DNA of 64,000 bases from Halobacterium salinarum DSM 3754 (GCF_008124605.1 NZ_VRYN01000001.1:360772-424771), one strand, 5' to 3'. Counted from the stretch's first letter, positions 18,429 to 26,847 are shown. Numbers and translations: made by a program. The notes: generated from the sequence alone by a model not told the origin.

Positions 18429-18662
18429 ATGTTCCCCATCGACTACCACATCCTCGAATTCTACGAAGATCACGACATTCAGGCTTCGCCAAAGATTGTC
18501 GCCGCGAATATCGATTATGACCGCCAGTATACTGGTAGACGGCTGAAAGCACTTGCAGAAGCAGGACTATTCAAGCGTGAAGGAGACGGGATCTACTCTC
18601 TCAGCGACCTCGGTCGTGGCTTTCTATCTGGGGAAGTCGATCCAAACGAGCTTGAAGAGTAA
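18429..18662 (+). CDS. Winged-helix DNA-binding protein, 77 aa
   Basis: MFPIDYHILEFYEDHDIQ opens a compact winged helix: helix one (ILEFYED), helix-turn-helix with recognition helix DRQYTGRRLKALAEAG (about 30-46), and a wing GDGIYSLSDLGRGFL. The family is common in haloarchaea and related to phage phiH1-repressor-like regulators. It sits at the left edge of the AT-rich island, 80 bases before the AlbA_2 gene on the same strand, and could regulate that module. A perfect CCAGTATACTGG palindrome lies inside the coding sequence at 18533-18544. Confidence 0.8.
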   Translation: MFPIDYHILEFYEDHDIQASPKIVAANIDYDRQYTGRRLKALAEAGLFKREGDGIYSLSDLGRGFLSGEVDPNELEE

Positions 18663-18711
18663 ACCAGAGCCTCCTCTGCCCGGGGCTAGTCCGAAGTAAG
18701 ACGCACCCTAG

Positions 18712-18722
18712 AACTTATTTTC
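18712..18722 (+). promoter_or_regulatory. TATA-like element before the AlbA_2 gene
   Basis: AACTTATTTTC lies 21-31 bases before the ATG at 18743, the spacing of a leaderless haloarchaeal promoter. It marks the AlbA_2 gene and its partner as their own transcription unit, separate from the winged-helix gene upstream. Confidence 0.5.
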
Positions 18723-18742
18723 AAACAGCGGCGATCATCGGT

Positions 18743-19654
18743 ATGCAAGAACGACTCTATCCTAGCTCCGTAGATGAGTGGGATGTGGAAACCTTAGAGG
18801 GGTTGGTTGAACATAGCGTGGCTGAGGACCAATATCTCGAATACAAACAATATCTCAGGTATCCGGACCACAGAGAACCAGAGCCTTCGAAATCGGAGTG
18901 GAGAAAAGACATTGAGCGAGAATTTGCGGCCTTTGCGAACGCAAGTGGTGGGGTTATTCTATTCGGCATGTCAGACGATATTGAATATAATCCAATTGAG
19001 GAGCCCGAAAACGAGATTGGGAGACATGTCACACCATATATCAAGGACTGCACCCCAGTCCCGAAAATAGAGGTCTCAAATCCCTTACAGCCGTTTTCAT
19101 CTGATTCAGGAAGGATACTTGTAGCGGTCAGAGTTTACGAAGCAGAGAGAAAACCGATTTCCACATCTGACTCATCTTTCTATGTTCGGATTAATGACCA
19201 AAAGCACCCCATGAGTAGAGAACAGATTGAATCAATGTTTATTGAGGCAGACAGACGCCAACAAGCGATACGAAGTTTAGAGGTTGAGATAGCTCGATTA
19301 CGCTCCGTATACAAAGACCAGATAGAGGGCCTGCCAGATCTATCAAATGTCCCTCCGCTAAGTGCGGTTGATGAGTCGGGTATCAGAAACGCCCTGCAGC
19401 GAAATACCTATCTATTCACCAATGAAGATACGGAAAGTATAGTCGTGCGAGTAATGGAGATATTAGATGAAATTGCGTCATTGAAGCGATTATTTGAAGA
19501 AGGCACTAGGAATATGGGGAGAGTTTCCTTTAGAAGGTATGGAGATTTGAACGAACATATTCAAGAGAATCTGAAATCAAAAACCGAGCGCTTAATTGAG
19601 TTGTTCGAAATGCTCGAAGACCAAACACAGATTTCACATCCGGGCAGACGATGA
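18743..19654 (+). CDS. AlbA_2 (Schlafen-type) putative nucleic-acid-binding protein
   Basis: 303 residues. The N-terminal ~165 residues match the AlbA_2/Schlafen pattern: LEYKQ (32-36), FAAFANASGGVILFGM (61-76), a VTPYIKDCTPVPKIEV stretch and SSFYVRINDQKHPMS (144-158). The C-terminal half is helical with likely coiled coil (about 165-190 and 235-290). AlbA_2 proteins bind DNA or RNA and turn up in defence and regulatory loci. Base composition is far more AT-rich than the surroundings, with Ile, Lys, Asn and AGA codons, indicating recent acquisition. Its stop is 13 bases before the next gene. Catalytic activity is not evident. Confidence 0.82.
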   Translation: MQERLYPSSVDEWDVETLEGLVEHSVAEDQYLEYKQYLRYPDHREPEPSKSEWRKDIEREFAAFANASGGVILFGMSDDIEYNPIEEPENEIGRHVTPYIKDCTPVPKIEVSNPLQPFSSDSGRILVAVRVYEAERKPISTSDSSFYVRINDQKHPMSREQIESMFIEADRRQQAIRSLEVEIARLRSVYKDQIEGLPDLSNVPPLSAVDESGIRNALQRNTYLFTNEDTESIVVRVMEILDEIASLKRLFEEGTRNMGRVSFRRYGDLNEHIQENLKSKTERLIELFEMLEDQTQISHPGRR

Positions 19655-19667
19655 AATAGGTGGTAAA

Positions 19668-20087
19668 ATGATAATTCAGATATTGGTCGCAATCATTTCG
19701 GGATTCTTTGGTGCGCTATTGAACGAGTACCTGATTAGCCCAATCAGAGGGTTCAGGAACACCCGATTGAAGATATCTAAAGACTTAGTGAAGTACGGGG
19801 ATGTAATTGGTAACCCTGGGTCTCCTGAAGTCAGCCAAATATCTGAAGCAAAGACGGAGCTGAGGACAGATGCGGCAAAGTTGCACGCGATACGAGACGA
19901 ACTACCACGGCCTATATTCCACCTCCCATACATATTACCATCAGAGGAAGAAATCGAATCAGCGGAAAAATCTCTCATCAGACTTTCGAACACCGTCCAA
20001 GGGATAGATATTGACTCGAAAGATGATGTTGAGCTGGCTAATTCCGACCGTCAAGAGGTGAGAGATGGATTGGGTCTGAGCGGTTGA
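19668..20087 (+). CDS. Single-pass membrane protein partnered with the AlbA_2 gene
   Basis: 139 residues from the ATG at 19668, with a good ribosome site (AGGTGG, 19658-19663). One N-terminal membrane segment (MIIQILVAIISGFFGALL, residues 1-18) is followed by a basic stretch (RGFRNTRLKISKD) and a ~90-residue charged helical cytoplasmic domain. It is as AT-rich as the AlbA_2 gene and spaced 13 bases after it, so the two form an operon. I recognise no family. A membrane-anchored partner for a nucleic-acid-binding sensor fits a defence module, but this is inference. Confidence 0.72.
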   Translation: MIIQILVAIISGFFGALLNEYLISPIRGFRNTRLKISKDLVKYGDVIGNPGSPEVSQISEAKTELRTDAAKLHAIRDELPRPIFHLPYILPSEEEIESAEKSLIRLSNTVQGIDIDSKDDVELANSDRQEVRDGLGLSG

Positions 20088-20197
20088 CTTTCCGATAAAC
20101 CCCTAGTTTTTAATATCTAAATTGAAGCTAGCCACTCCCACATAGAATAACACGGATCCCCCATGAGGTTTCACGCTCTCAGGATTCGATTCCGAGG

Positions 20198-20230
20198 TAT
20201 GCACACGAGGGCGCGAACCTCGTGTGCATA
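20198..20230. repeat. Perfect 13-bp inverted repeat
   Basis: TATGCACACGAGG and its reverse complement CCTCGTGTGCATA flank the 7-base spacer GCGCGAA. It is the longest perfect hairpin of the gene-free stretch and lies near the right edge of the AT-rich island. It could be an RNA stem, a transposon end or a protein-binding site. Confidence 0.75.
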
Positions 20231-20415
20231 ATTCCGCACTCGCAGTCTCAACGAGCTGGTCGAGGCCGACGTGACTGGGGAGATCGTCCCGAATCCCGGG
20301 CGTTTCACCCCATCCAGTAACTCAAAATCACCCGCTTCTCGCGGGTCGTGTGTACGAGCGCGGCTTCGCGCTACGCGTATTGTATACATGCTCGGGGCGG
20401 TCCCGGCCGCACGCG

Positions 20416-20447
20416 GCCCATCGGGCGCGAGTCTCCACGCGATGGGC
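20416..20447. repeat. Perfect 8-bp inverted repeat
   Basis: GCCCATCG (20416-20423) and CGATGGGC (20440-20447) enclose a 16-base loop. It is one of several stems in succession here, following AGCGCG-GCTT-CGCGCT at 20357-20372 and ACCCGC-TTCTC-GCGGGT at 20330-20346. Confidence 0.65.
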
Positions 20448-20759
20448 TGTATGTAAAGGGGGTTGGTTGCACTTTCATCTGTACACCCCTACGCTGTCTG
20501 CCAGTTTTACGGCACCCGCTTGAAATCAGATTCCCGACTCCGCGAGGCTCTTCGAAGAGATACGCCCTCGATTTGGTCATCTGAGGACGTCCCTACCGCG
20601 AACAGACGCCTTCAGGTCCGGTAGTCTGTCTTCGTATACTAGTCCGCAGGGGGTGTATGGACACGGGCACGTGGACACCAGACCGCCGTCCAGTGATTCA
20701 AGGCTCTTCACTGTCCATGCCATGGCCGGGTTCGTCGACTGCCCGCAGGGTTGTCCATG

Positions 20760-20782
20760 GACGCTCCTCAACCCGGAGCGTC
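20760..20782. repeat. Perfect 8-bp inverted repeat near tRNA-Pro
   Basis: GACGCTCC (20760-20767) and GGAGCGTC (20775-20782) enclose TCAACCC. It lies 66 bases beyond the 3' end of tRNA-Pro, so it could affect transcript termination or processing. There is no obvious T-run after it on either strand. Confidence 0.55.
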
Positions 20783-20848
20783 ACGCCCAACACCCTACAA
20801 AGCGGCCGCTAAGTGTTTGAAAATGCGGGAAACGGGGTAAGTGTGTAG

Positions 20849-20921
20849 TGGGCCGGCGCGAATTCGAATCGCGGTTACGGCCACCCGAAGGCCGAAGGAT
20901 ACCAAGCTACCCCACCGGCCC
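20849..20921 (-). tRNA. tRNA-Pro (anticodon CGG)
   Basis: A 73-base cloverleaf on the minus strand. The acceptor GGGCCGG pairs with CCGGCCC, plus discriminator A. The D-arm contains GGGGTAGCTTGGTATCCT with A14-G15. The anticodon stem CGGCC/GGCCG holds loop TTCGGGT, giving anticodon CGG (20885-20887). The T-arm is CGCGA-TTCGAAT-TCGCG. CCA is not encoded and there is no intron. It decodes CCG, a frequent proline codon at this GC content. Confidence 0.95.
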
Positions 20922-21005
20922 GCACGTGAGAGAATGGCCGTTGTGGATTTAACGGTTCCGGATCGGGGAGCAGGCGTGACCCGCCGGCTGCCGTGGCCGT
21001 CGCCG

Positions 21006-21596
21006 TCAGTACGCGTCGAACCCGGCGGTGTCGAGGTGGTTGTGCGCGACCGTGATGGCGTGGTCGGCGTGCAACACCGTCGGGCCGACGCGCACGCGGT
21101 GGTCGCTGGCGTCCGCGAGCAGGCTGGCCTCGGCGGCGGTGAAATCGCGGTGATCCGACAGCACGAACACGGGATCCGCAAGGGGGTCGACGGCGGCGAG
21201 CGCGTCGCCGTCCTCGTGTAGCGCCACGACGGGCCCCGAGACGGCGTCCAGCACGGCCTCGAAGCCGCGCTTCGAGACGTGGATGCCCGGCGACGACGAC
21301 GCCTCCTGGTGGCCGATGGCCTCGGTTTTCGCGTCGAGGGCTTGCTTCAGCAGTCCGGCGACGTTGCGCTCGTCGGGATGCATGTACTGGACCGCCCCGG
21401 CGTCGATGCGGACCGTCACCTCGTCGCCGAGGACGAGGAACACCTCGACGTCGTCGCGGATGCCATGCGAGACGAACAGCGCCGCACTCACGCACCGACA
21501 GAGGACGTCGAGCCGGCCGGCAGCGCCCGGCAGGTCGTCGAGCGGGAAGTCGGGAGTCGTCGGGGCGTCGTGCCCGAGGACGACGAACTGTCTCAT
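21006..21596 (-). CDS. trmY: tRNA pseudouridine-54 N1-methyltransferase
   Basis: 196 residues from the ATG at 21596 ([27 protein letters not shown]). A SPOUT-class methyltransferase that uses S-adenosylmethionine to convert pseudouridine 54 into N1-methylpseudouridine in archaeal tRNAs. The N-terminus, the [22 protein letters not shown] strand-helix and the C-terminal knot region ([19 protein letters not shown]) are typical of TrmY, and the length is normal. Pus10, which makes its substrate pseudouridine, is encoded about 1.6 kb away on the other strand. The frame extends upstream to 21845 but lacks TrmY-like sequence. Confidence 0.93.
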
Positions 21597-21813
21597 GCGT
21601 GGGTAGTCGGGCGTGGGTGGCTTACGTGCATCGGGTTCGGGACTGGGCGGCGAACCACTCCGACCGCCTCGGCGCGTGCAGTCCTCGGTGAGCCCGATGT
21701 GTCCGCCGGCCGACTGCGCCGACGAGATGAGGCGGGACGGGCTGCTCTCGACGCGCCGGTTGTTCGCGCCCGGGTGCCCGCGAGCGAGCGGCCACGCGGA
21801 CGCCCCGTGACGG

Positions 21814-23037
21814 CTAGCGGGAGCGCGGACTTGCTCGGACGGCACTGGCGAGCGCCGCCGGGTCGGCGAGCGCGCTGAGGCGGACGTCGTCGCCGCCCTC
21901 GCGTTCGACGACGACGGGATACGTCTCGAACGGGAGCACGTGGACGAGGCCCAGGATCGTCCAGCCGAGCGGGTCGTCGCCGACCGAGACCGAACTGATG
22001 TCCTCGACCGGGACGACCCATTGCGGCTCGTCGAGCAGCGAGTCGTAGGCGACCAGCGCGTCGTCGTAGACCCGGTACTCCTCGTTGGCGTGCCCCAGCC
22101 AGACCACGGCGACCACGGTGAGGACGGCGACCGGCGGCGCCGCGAGGAGCGCTATCGCGACCGCCCACAGCGTGACGCGCAGCGACCCGGAGCCGAGAAC
22201 CGCGACAGTCCCGAGGAATCCGGTCAACGAGGTGGCGAAGAGGACGGCGTACGAGAGGGCGTCGTGGACCGCCCACGCGCGGACGACGCCGCGGTCGTTC
22301 TGGACGGTCGCGCGCGGCGGTCCGTCCGGGATCGAGAGCGGGTCGAGTGTCGCGCCGCCCGCGGGGTCGAAGGTCAACGGCCACGGGCCGACCCCGCACT
22401 CGCGGCACTCGAAGGCGAACTTCGGGAGGCAGAACAGCGCCGTGGCCGCGGTCACCTGCGCGGGGTCCGAGGGCGTCCTGGAGAGCGACCAGACGGCGAC
22501 GCAGGCGACGACAGTGCTGTAGACGATGTCGCGGCTCGGCCGGACGGTTCGCGCCGACGCGGTCGCATACCGGCCGGCCGCAGCCCACGTCTGCACGATG
22601 CGGTCGTGTTTCGCCGCGACGAGGAGGACGGCCGGAAGCAGTGTCGGCCCGAGCCCGCCCTCGAACGGCTCCAGCGCGGTCCACGCGAGCACGACCACGG
22701 AGAACACGGCGAAGCAGACGACCCACTGGTCGACGACGTACGGGAGGTTCCGCGGTGACACCGACGGAAACCGGGCCGCGACTCGGACACTCCCGCGTTT
22801 GTCCGCCACCATCTCGTACAGCGGTTCGAGGAACCGGAGCGGCGTCATCGCGGGCGGCGCTGTCGACGCCCGTTCGGCCGCGAGCCGTTCGTAGAGGAGG
22901 CGGGCGATGCCGGCGACCGCGTCGAGCGCGAACACCACCGCGATCGTGAGTGCGCGCTCCGAGAACAGCGCCCCGACGACCAGGGTCGCGTTCAGCGCGA
23001 GAACGACGCCGACGAGCCCGGCTGTCCCGCGTCGCAT
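21814..23037 (-). CDS. Haloarchaeal membrane protein of unknown function, 407 aa
   Basis: 407 residues with about eight hydrophobic segments: a pair near the N-terminus ([18 protein letters not shown]), a pair in the middle ([18 protein letters not shown]), further segments at about 170-195 and 260-325. A soluble C-terminal domain (about 330-400) includes [15 protein letters not shown] and [19 protein letters not shown] and resembles a PH-like fold. Three cysteines lie in [18 protein letters not shown]. It may belong to a haloarchaeal domain-of-unknown-function family (possibly DUF6498), which I cannot confirm. It lies upstream of trmY, overlapping only the latter's unlikely extension. Confidence 0.75.
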
Positions 23038-23218
23038 CCGAGGGTAGTTCCGGGAGGGTTCTCTTGAGTCTACTCATTGCAGCGCAGGGTTCGCCCGGGC
23101 GCGGTCCGGCGCGTGTGGCCGGCGGCGCGCCGCCGGGAGCGGTCGCCTCCCGCCGGCCGCGGGGGTCGTGTGGCCGCGGACCGAAGAGTACGTACCACCG
23201 GCCGCCTACGAAACGTCC

Positions 23219-24496
23219 ATGACCATCCTGGAGGATGCACGCGCGGTGCTGGCGGAAACCCCGGTGTGTGACGCCTGCCTGGGGCGGTGTTTCGCGGAAC
23301 GGAGTTTCGGGCTGTCGAACGCCGAGCGCGGGCGGGCGCTGCGGACCGCCGTGGCGCTTGCCGACGACGAGCCCTACGAGGAGCCCGAGGAGCCGTGCTG
23401 GGTGTGCGAAGGGGCGTCCGGGCGGTTCGACGAGTTCGCGGACCTCGTGGTCGACGCCGTCGCGGACGCGTCGTTTGACACCTACCAGGTGGGGACGCAG
23501 GCGCCGCCGCTGGTCGAGGAGAACGAGGCGATGCTGCGGGACCTCGCCGGGCTGGCTGAGGACGCCGGCGAGCCGTTCAAATCCGAGTGCAACCGCGAGG
23601 TCGGGAAGCGCGTCGGCGATCGCACGGGCACCGAGGTGGACTTCGGGCGGCCGGACGTGCTCGCCGTGATCGACGTCGAAGCCGAAACCGTCGACGTGAC
23701 GGTGAACTCGGCGTTCGTCTACGGCCGGTACCGCAAACTCGAACGCGGGATCCCCCAGACGAAATGGCCGTGCTCGGACTGCAACGGCAGCGGGACGCTC
23801 GTGGATTCGCCGTGCCCGCACTGCGACGGCACGGGCTTTCTCTACCCGGAGAGCGTCGAGCAGCTCACCGCGCCGCCGGTCGTCGACGCGATGGGCGGCA
23901 CGGAGGCGTCGTTCCACGGCGCGGGCCGCGAGGACATCGACGCGTTGATGCTGGGGACGGGGCGGCCGTTCGTCATCGAGGTCGCGGAGCCACAGGACCG
24001 CCACCCGGACGCCGACGCGCTGGCGGACGCGATCAACGACTTCGCGGACGGCAAAGCCGAGGTCGAGGGCGTCGCGGTCGCGGGCTACGAGATGGTCGAG
24101 CGCGTGAAGGAACTCGACGCCCGCAAGCGCTACCGGGCTGACGTGGAGTTCGACGCGCCGGTGGGCGACGACGACCTCCGGGACGCGATCGACGAACTCG
24201 ACGGCGCGACCATCGAGCAGGAGACGCCGAACCGCGTCGACCACCGGCGCGCGCATCTCGTCCGCGAGCGCGATGTCTACGACATCACGGCCGACCGCGA
24301 GGACGACACGCACGCCACCGTCGAAATCGAGGGTGAGGGCGGGCTCTACATCAAGGAACTTGTGTCCAGCGACGACGGCCGGACGAATCCGAGTCTCGCG
24401 GGCCTGCTCGGCGTCGGGGCCGTGGTGACGGCGCTCGACGTGGTCGCTGTAGCGGGCGAGACCGAGGCCTTCGAGGACACCGAGCATCTCCCCTGA
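23219..24496 (+). CDS. pus10: tRNA pseudouridine synthase Pus10
   Basis: 425 residues from the ATG at 23219 (MTILEDARAVLAETPVCDACLG). Isomerises U54, and in many archaea U55, of tRNA. The N-terminal THUMP-like region has zinc-type cysteines CDACLGRCF and CWVCEG; a second pair of CxxC units (CSDCNGSG, CPHCDG) follows near residues 185-205. The catalytic region FHGAGREDIDALMLGTGRPFVIEV contains the conserved Asp and is near residue 235. The C-terminal LYIKELVSSDDGRTNPSLAGLLG is typical. The rnhB gene starts one base after its stop. Confidence 0.95.
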   Translation: MTILEDARAVLAETPVCDACLGRCFAERSFGLSNAERGRALRTAVALADDEPYEEPEEPCWVCEGASGRFDEFADLVVDAVADASFDTYQVGTQAPPLVEENEAMLRDLAGLAEDAGEPFKSECNREVGKRVGDRTGTEVDFGRPDVLAVIDVEAETVDVTVNSAFVYGRYRKLERGIPQTKWPCSDCNGSGTLVDSPCPHCDGTGFLYPESVEQLTAPPVVDAMGGTEASFHGAGREDIDALMLGTGRPFVIEVAEPQDRHPDADALADAINDFADGKAEVEGVAVAGYEMVERVKELDARKRYRADVEFDAPVGDDDLRDAIDELDGATIEQETPNRVDHRRAHLVRERDVYDITADREDDTHATVEIEGEGGLYIKELVSSDDGRTNPSLAGLLGVGAVVTALDVVAVAGETEAFEDTEHLP

Positions 24497-24497
24497 G

Positions 24498-25136
24498 ATG
24501 GCGCGGTTCGGCGTCGACGAGGCGGGGAAAGGGCCGGTTCTCGGGTCGATGTTCGCGGCGGCGGTGGCCGGCGACCCGGCCGCCGTTCCGGACGGGGTCG
24601 CGGATTCGAAGCGCCTCAGCGCCGACCGCCGGGCGGAGCTCGACGACCGCGTTCGGGCGTCGATGCGGGTGGGTGTCGCGGAGGTGCCCGTCGACCGCAT
24701 CGACGACCCGGAGACGGACATGAACACGCTCACCGTGGCGGCCCAGGCGGACGCGCTCGGGCGGGTGGTGGCCGACGGCATGGCGGGGTACGTTGACGCC
24801 GGCGACGTGAACGAACAGCGGTTCGGCCGCCGGGTGGCCAACCGGGTCGCGGCCGACGTGGCGGTGACCGCCGAACACGGGGCCGACGACGAGTACGATC
24901 TGGTGGCGGCGGCGAGCATCGTCGCGAAAGTCGCGCGGGACGCCCACGTCGACGCGCTCGCCGCGGCGTTCGACGCGGACATCGGGTCCGGATACCCCAG
25001 CGACTCGACGACGCGGGAGTTCCTGGCGGCGTACGTCCGCGAGCACGGCGAACTCCCGGAGTGCGCGCGCGCGAGCTGGCAGACCAGTCGCGACGCGCTC
25101 GGGGCGGCCGAGCAGTCCGCGCTGGACGAGTTTTAG
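24498..25136 (+). CDS. rnhB: Ribonuclease HII
   Basis: 212 residues. Cleaves the RNA strand of RNA-DNA hybrids and single ribonucleotides in DNA. The N-terminus MARFGVDEAGKGPVLGSM holds the DEAGKGP motif with Asp7-Glu8; ADSKRL, the ASIVAKVARD segment and GSGYPSDSTTREFL are family landmarks. It is tightly coupled to pus10 (one-base gap). Its stop overlaps the stop of convergent nhaC by four bases. Confidence 0.95.
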   Translation: MARFGVDEAGKGPVLGSMFAAAVAGDPAAVPDGVADSKRLSADRRAELDDRVRASMRVGVAEVPVDRIDDPETDMNTLTVAAQADALGRVVADGMAGYVDAGDVNEQRFGRRVANRVAADVAVTAEHGADDEYDLVAAASIVAKVARDAHVDALAAAFDADIGSGYPSDSTTREFLAAYVREHGELPECARASWQTSRDALGAAEQSALDEF

Positions 25137-26743
25137 TCGTCGGGGTCTGCGCTGGGGGAGCCCGACTGGACGGGGCTGATGTCGCGGCGTCTGGCGTCGA
25201 GCTCCGAGAGGGCGTAGACGAGGACAACGAGCGCGAGCGCGCCGACGGGCAGCAACGCCCACGGCGTGATCCGGGTGACCCCCCAGACGGCGAGCAGCAC
25301 CGCGGTGACGGCGATGACCGTGCCGGCGTAGTACAGCTGCGTGCGCACGTGGTCGATGAGGTCCGCGCCGGTGAACGTCGCCGACAGCACGGTTGTGTCG
25401 GAGATCGGGGAGGCGTGGTCGCCGAAGATGGCGCCCGAGAACACCACACCGACGACCGCGGACACCATGGTGTGGGTGCCGGCGAGGTTCCACGCGACCG
25501 GCACGGCGATGGGGGTGACGATGCTCATCGTCCCCCACGAGCTGCCCGTAGAGAACGCGACGAACGCGGCGGTGAACATCACGACAACCGGCAGCAGCGC
25601 CGGCGTGAGGAACAGCTTTGCGATGCCGCTGACGTACCTTGCAGTGCCGAGCGCGTCGACGACGTTGCCGATCGACCACGCCAACACGAGGATCGTCACG
25701 GCCGTGAGCATGATGCCGAAGCCGTCGACGGTCGTGTCGACGCTCTCACCCAGTGAGAGGATCCCGTACGTCAGGCCGAGGACGTACGTCGAGATGACCA
25801 TCGCGAACGAGCCGACGATGAGCGCCACTGCGTAGTCCGCGCCCACGACCATGTCGTAGAGGGTCGTGTCGGGTCCGTAGCCGGTGTACAGTGCGGTGGC
25901 GATTGTGACGGCGATGAGGACGGCGACCGGGACGAAAAAAGAGACCAGCGAGGGGTTTTCCGCGCTGGGCTCCCCGAGTTCGCCCTTGACGTCCTGCATC
26001 GGGGTCGCGTCCTCGCTGGTGACCGCGCCGGTTGTCGTCGCGCGGTGTTCGGCGGTCAGCATTGCCCCGTAGTCGCGGCGCGAAAGCACGATGATCGCCA
26101 CCATCACCACGGCGAGAATCGAGTACATGTTGAACGGGATGGCCTGCAGGAAGATCTCGAAGTTCTGTGGGCGGCTGGCGGCGGACACGCCGGCGGTCTC
26201 GTAGCCCTTCTCGATCATGGAGAGCTGGAACGCGACCCACGAGGAGATGCCGAGTGTCGCCACGGGCGCGGCGGTGGAGTCGACGACGTACGACAGCTTC
26301 TCGCGGGAGAGGCCGAGGTGGTCGGAGACGTCTTTCATCGTGGAGCCGACGATGGCGGTGTTGGCGTAGTCGTCGAAGAACAACAGCACGCCCAGCAGCC
26401 ACGCGACGACGCCCGCCGAGCGCTTGCTGTCGATGTGCGTGAGCGCCCAGTCGCGGACGGCGTGCGAGCCGCCGAGGCGCCAGATCATCGCGACCGATGA
26501 GCCAAGCAGCAGCGTGAACACGATGATCTGGGCGTGGAACACCGACCCCTCGGCGTTGGGTTCGACTTGGGAGATCGACCGGACGACCCAGCTGAACGTC
26601 TGCTGGATGCCGAGGCCGCCTGTGTAGATGATCCCCCCCGACCACACGCCGAGGAACAGCGAGAGAATGGCTTTCCGCGTGATGATCGCCAGCGCGATTG
26701 CAAGTAACGGCGGGACAACGGAGAGGACGCCGAACTCCGACAT
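25133..26743 (-). CDS. nhaC: NhaC-family Na+/H+ antiporter
   Basis: 536 residues from the ATG at 26743, with roughly 12-14 membrane segments. Family landmarks include LLFFDDYANTAIVGSTMKDVSDHLG (about 125-150), VDSTAAPVATLGISSWVAF, and the conserved TGSSWGTMSIVTPIAVPVAW and GAIFGDHASPISDTTVLS stretches. It probably exports sodium in exchange for protons at the cell membrane, important in a halophile; related proteins also exchange arginine, lysine or malate/lactate, so the substrate is an assignment by family. A TATA box sits at 26768-26776, suggesting a leaderless transcript. Confidence 0.88.
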   Translation of the reverse strand: MSEFGVLSVVPPLLAIALAIITRKAILSLFLGVWSGGIIYTGGLGIQQTFSWVVRSISQVEPNAEGSVFHAQIIVFTLLLGSSVAMIWRLGGSHAVRDWALTHIDSKRSAGVVAWLLGVLLFFDDYANTAIVGSTMKDVSDHLGLSREKLSYVVDSTAAPVATLGISSWVAFQLSMIEKGYETAGVSAASRPQNFEIFLQAIPFNMYSILAVVMVAIIVLSRRDYGAMLTAEHRATTTGAVTSEDATPMQDVKGELGEPSAENPSLVSFFVPVAVLIAVTIATALYTGYGPDTTLYDMVVGADYAVALIVGSFAMVISTYVLGLTYGILSLGESVDTTVDGFGIMLTAVTILVLAWSIGNVVDALGTARYVSGIAKLFLTPALLPVVVMFTAAFVAFSTGSSWGTMSIVTPIAVPVAWNLAGTHTMVSAVVGVVFSGAIFGDHASPISDTTVLSATFTGADLIDHVRTQLYYAGTVIAVTAVLLAVWGVTRITPWALLPVGALALVVLVYALSELDARRRDISPVQSGSPSADPDD

Positions 26744-26767
26744 ACCGCCTGCATTCTGTCCCAGAGA

Positions 26768-26776
26768 CTTAAACCC
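26768..26776 (-). promoter_or_regulatory. TATA box of nhaC
   Basis: GGGTTTAAG on the minus strand is centred 29 bases before the nhaC ATG at 26743, which fits a leaderless transcript. Confidence 0.6.
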
Positions 26777-26840
26777 AGCTTCGCACCGGCGCGGTTCACA
26801 CACGACGGAGCGCCGACAGGAACCACCGGGAAGTCGGGCG

Positions 26841-26847
26841 TTTAACC
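26841..26847 (+). promoter_or_regulatory. TATA box of nucS
   Basis: TTTAACC lies 27-33 bases before the nucS ATG at 26874. Together with the nhaC box it defines a short divergent promoter region of about 130 bases. Confidence 0.55.

Larger units (their letters stand above)
20088..20848. other. Gene-free, hairpin-rich stretch between the AT-rich island and tRNA-Pro
   Basis: I find no convincing protein gene in these ~760 bases. Reading frames here have mixed, low-complexity composition unlike haloarchaeal proteins; one short plus-strand piece (NELVEADVTGEIVPNP, about 20250-20300) could be a gene remnant. The stretch has many perfect inverted repeats: 20198-20230, 20330-20346, 20357-20372, 20416-20447, 20548-20559 and 20760-20782. 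Composition returns to high GC after about 20,160. It may encode a structured RNA or be the scar of a mobile element. Confidence 0.5.

Noticed and set aside
20271-20456. Short protein gene in the gene-free stretch
   Set aside because: Only part of the frame looks protein-like, the rest is Arg/Ala/Gly noise crossing hairpins, and there is no promoter or ribosome site. At most a remnant.
20577-20771. Transposase fragment on the minus strand near tRNA-Pro
   Set aside because: The translated sequence has no catalytic or zinc-ribbon motif of TnpB, IS4 or IS5 transposases, and no terminal repeats bracket it.
20088-20848. SRP RNA or RNase P RNA gene
   Set aside because: The conserved SRP domain IV loop (GGAAGCAGC-type) and the RNase P core GAGGAAAGUCC are both absent on either strand.
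21593-24982. 1129-codon minus-strand frame across pus10 and rnhB
   Set aside because: It is antisense to well-supported genes and its product has the Arg/Pro/Ala-rich composition of a GC-driven shadow frame.
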